Shown: one piece after another, positions 20,334 through 21,346 of the stretch
Layout of the letters: each line of letters starts with the position of its first letter
How positions within the stretch are numbered: position 1 is the first letter of the stretch
DNA from: a virus
Strand: one strand, 5' to 3'
Length of the DNA stretch: 21,346 nucleotides
IMG/VR virus record: IMGVR_UViG_3300024255_000191
Location: 1-21,346 of that record
Translations under genes and position numbers: made by a program
The notes under the pieces: model-generated
What the model was told of the DNA's origin: nothing
Database searches by the model: none
The model's input: the letters and a program-made list of their open reading frames with translations, nothing else

Positions 20334-21346
20334 ATGCTTTCCTCTGATCTTAACAAACTTGCGGCTTCTTATGCTCAGATTACTTCTGAGGCAATTGATC
20401 CAAAAGGCGCAGCTCGTATGGACGCTGCTAAAGGCAAGAAAAAAGAGACGCAAGACCAAATTGATAAGCGTCTAATGCTAGGTAAGTATTCTCCTGGTAG
20501 TAAGAAGAAGAAAACAGATAAGTGTACATCCGAGTCTTTCTATCTGAAGAGACTGCAGGCTATGAATCCTGTATTTGCCGAACAGTACCTTGCTATTGCA
20601 GAGATTCTAATCGAAGAAGGATATGAGAACTCTAGACTTATTGATAATATTGTAGAAGCATTTCCTCCTGAGGTGGTTGGGTATGAGTTTATCTCTGCTC
20701 TGAAGGCAGTAAACCCCCGCTTGCATGAGAACCTTCAGTCTACTGAGAAGAGGCAAGCGAAGGCGATTGTAATGCATTTTTCTGAAGGACCAGAACTTCG
20801 CAAGCTTGGTACAGCGATCAAAAATCTGTTTACCAGGAAAAATACTCCATCAAAAACAACAAAAACAATCCCTGCTAAAGACCGTCCTGCTGACATGCAG
20901 AAAGGTAAGGTCTACGGAGACGCATCACTTCCAACTATCCCTGCTTCTAAGCGTCCAAAAGACATGCAGAAAGGTGTTGTCTACGGTGATGCATCTTCAC
21001 CAGCACCTAAAAATCCACCAGCATCTACACCTAAAGCAAAACCTACTGGTCCTATCACAAGTAGAGCAGCTATTGCTGCTGGTAGTAAGGAAGGTCAAGG
21101 TCCTAAGTCAGCGGCTTCTACTTACAGAGATCCTAAAGATACGAAAGGAACTTCTATCGGTAGGCATAGAACCTTAGCACAACATCGTGCTGCTGTTGCT
21201 GCTAATAAGAAGTCAATGTCTGAGGGCAATGTCTCTGAAAGTTTAAAGAAAGCTCGCAAGAATGTTGGTGCTTCCACCTGCTGGGATGGTTACAAGGCGA
21301 AGGGAACCAAGAAAAAGAATGGTAAGGAAGTTCCTAACTGTGTAAA
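20334..21346 (+). CDS. Virion-type protein, 3' end outside window
   Basis: Open from ATG 20334 to the last base of the window (337 complete codons, no stop), so the C-terminus is missing. An N-terminal helical region of about 150 residues is followed by a Lys/Pro/Ala/Ser-rich, low-complexity region. This holds two copies of a 23-residue repeat (R-P-x-D-M-Q-K-G-x-V-Y-G-D-A-S, residues 184-198 and 207-221). Near the window end is KKARKNVGASTCWDGYKAKG followed by a KNGKEVPNC segment, a module I associate with structural proteins of marine T4-like phages. AAG/AGAG just before the ATG offers only a weak Shine-Dalgarno. The late promoter at 20300 supports a virion role; the exact location is unknown. 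Confidence 0.85.
   Translation, partial: MLSSDLNKLAASYAQITSEAIDPKGAARMDAAKGKKKETQDQIDKRLMLGKYSPGSKKKKTDKCTSESFYLKRLQAMNPVFAEQYLAIAEILIEEGYENSRLIDNIVEAFPPEVVGYEFISALKAVNPRLHENLQSTEKRQAKAIVMHFSEGPELRKLGTAIKNLFTRKNTPSKTTKTIPAKDRPADMQKGKVYGDASLPTIPASKRPKDMQKGVVYGDASSPAPKNPPASTPKAKPTGPITSRAAIAAGSKEGQGPKSAASTYRDPKDTKGTSIGRHRTLAQHRAAVAANKKSMSEGNVSESLKKARKNVGASTCWDGYKAKGTKKKNGKEVPNCV
20883..20996 (+). repeat. Two in-frame 69-bp-period repeats
   Basis: Copies of 45 bases at 20883-20927 and 20952-20996 encode RPADMQKGKVYGDAS and RPKDMQKGVVYGDAS. The central GACATGCAGAAAGGT is identical, while many third positions elsewhere differ. This suggests an old duplication kept by selection on the protein. Confidence 0.85.

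Noticed and set aside
1-21346. CRISPR arrays, insertion sequences, integrase/attachment sites
   Set aside because: No regularly spaced repeats, transposase-like proteins or integrase were seen; the only repeat is the two-copy coding repeat near 20883.

Overview
The window looks like part of the genome of a T4-like myovirus of the marine cyanophage type. It carries a near-complete T4-style replication set (RegA, family B DNA polymerase gp43, UvsX recombinase, gp41 helicase, gp61 primase) and class Ia ribonucleotide reductase NrdA/NrdB. It also has the accessory genes typical of T4-like phages of marine cyanobacteria: Hsp20, MazG, Fe(II)/2OG oxygenases, and Lys/Asp-rich or multi-module virion-type proteins. 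No photosynthesis gene lies in the window, so the cyanobacterial host is an inference from this gene set. Every supported gene is on the + strand. Genes are tightly packed, with many ATGA or TAATG stop/start overlaps that suggest translational coupling.

Layout. (1) 1-1046: the 3' end of an unrecognised gene, then regA, then a terminator. (2) 1031-2289: a consensus sigma70-type promoter whose -35 box is the loop of the regA terminator, a 148-nt strongly folded leader, a gene with a ParB-like motif, and a second terminator. (3) 2290-2824: hsp20 with the best Shine-Dalgarno of the window and its own terminator. (4) 2811-10222: a second promoter nested in a terminator, driving two small paralogs, gp43, a 55-aa protein, uvsX, gp41, an oxygenase, mazG and a lipoprotein-like gene, ending at a terminator that abuts the next start codon. 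(5) 10190-15800: a block of virion-type or unrecognised genes (a 444-aa protein, a second oxygenase, a nucleotidyltransferase with a capsid-targeting-like N-terminus, a Lys-rich protein, a beta-rich structural protein, small proteins, and a coiled-coil/membrane protein). T4-type late promoter octamers precede several of them. (6) 15756-20294: a third sigma70-type promoter, then gp61, nrdA, nrdB and a strong terminator. (7) 20300 to the end: a perfect late promoter and the 5' part of another virion-type gene, open at the window edge.

How it fits together. RegA would repress early mRNAs. Gp43, UvsX, gp41 and gp61 copy and recombine the genome, while NrdAB and perhaps MazG feed or tune nucleotide pools. 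The sequence itself shows two classes of regulatory signal: sigma70-like promoters ahead of replication and nucleotide genes, and TATAAATA late motifs about 34-41 bases ahead of virion-type genes. An early/late alternation along a single strand is therefore written into the promoters. The least familiar items are the terminator-nested promoters, the folded leader at 1066-1213, the late motif at 10190 whose expected start point would delete half of a terminator hairpin, and the apparently capsid-targeted nucleotidyltransferase.
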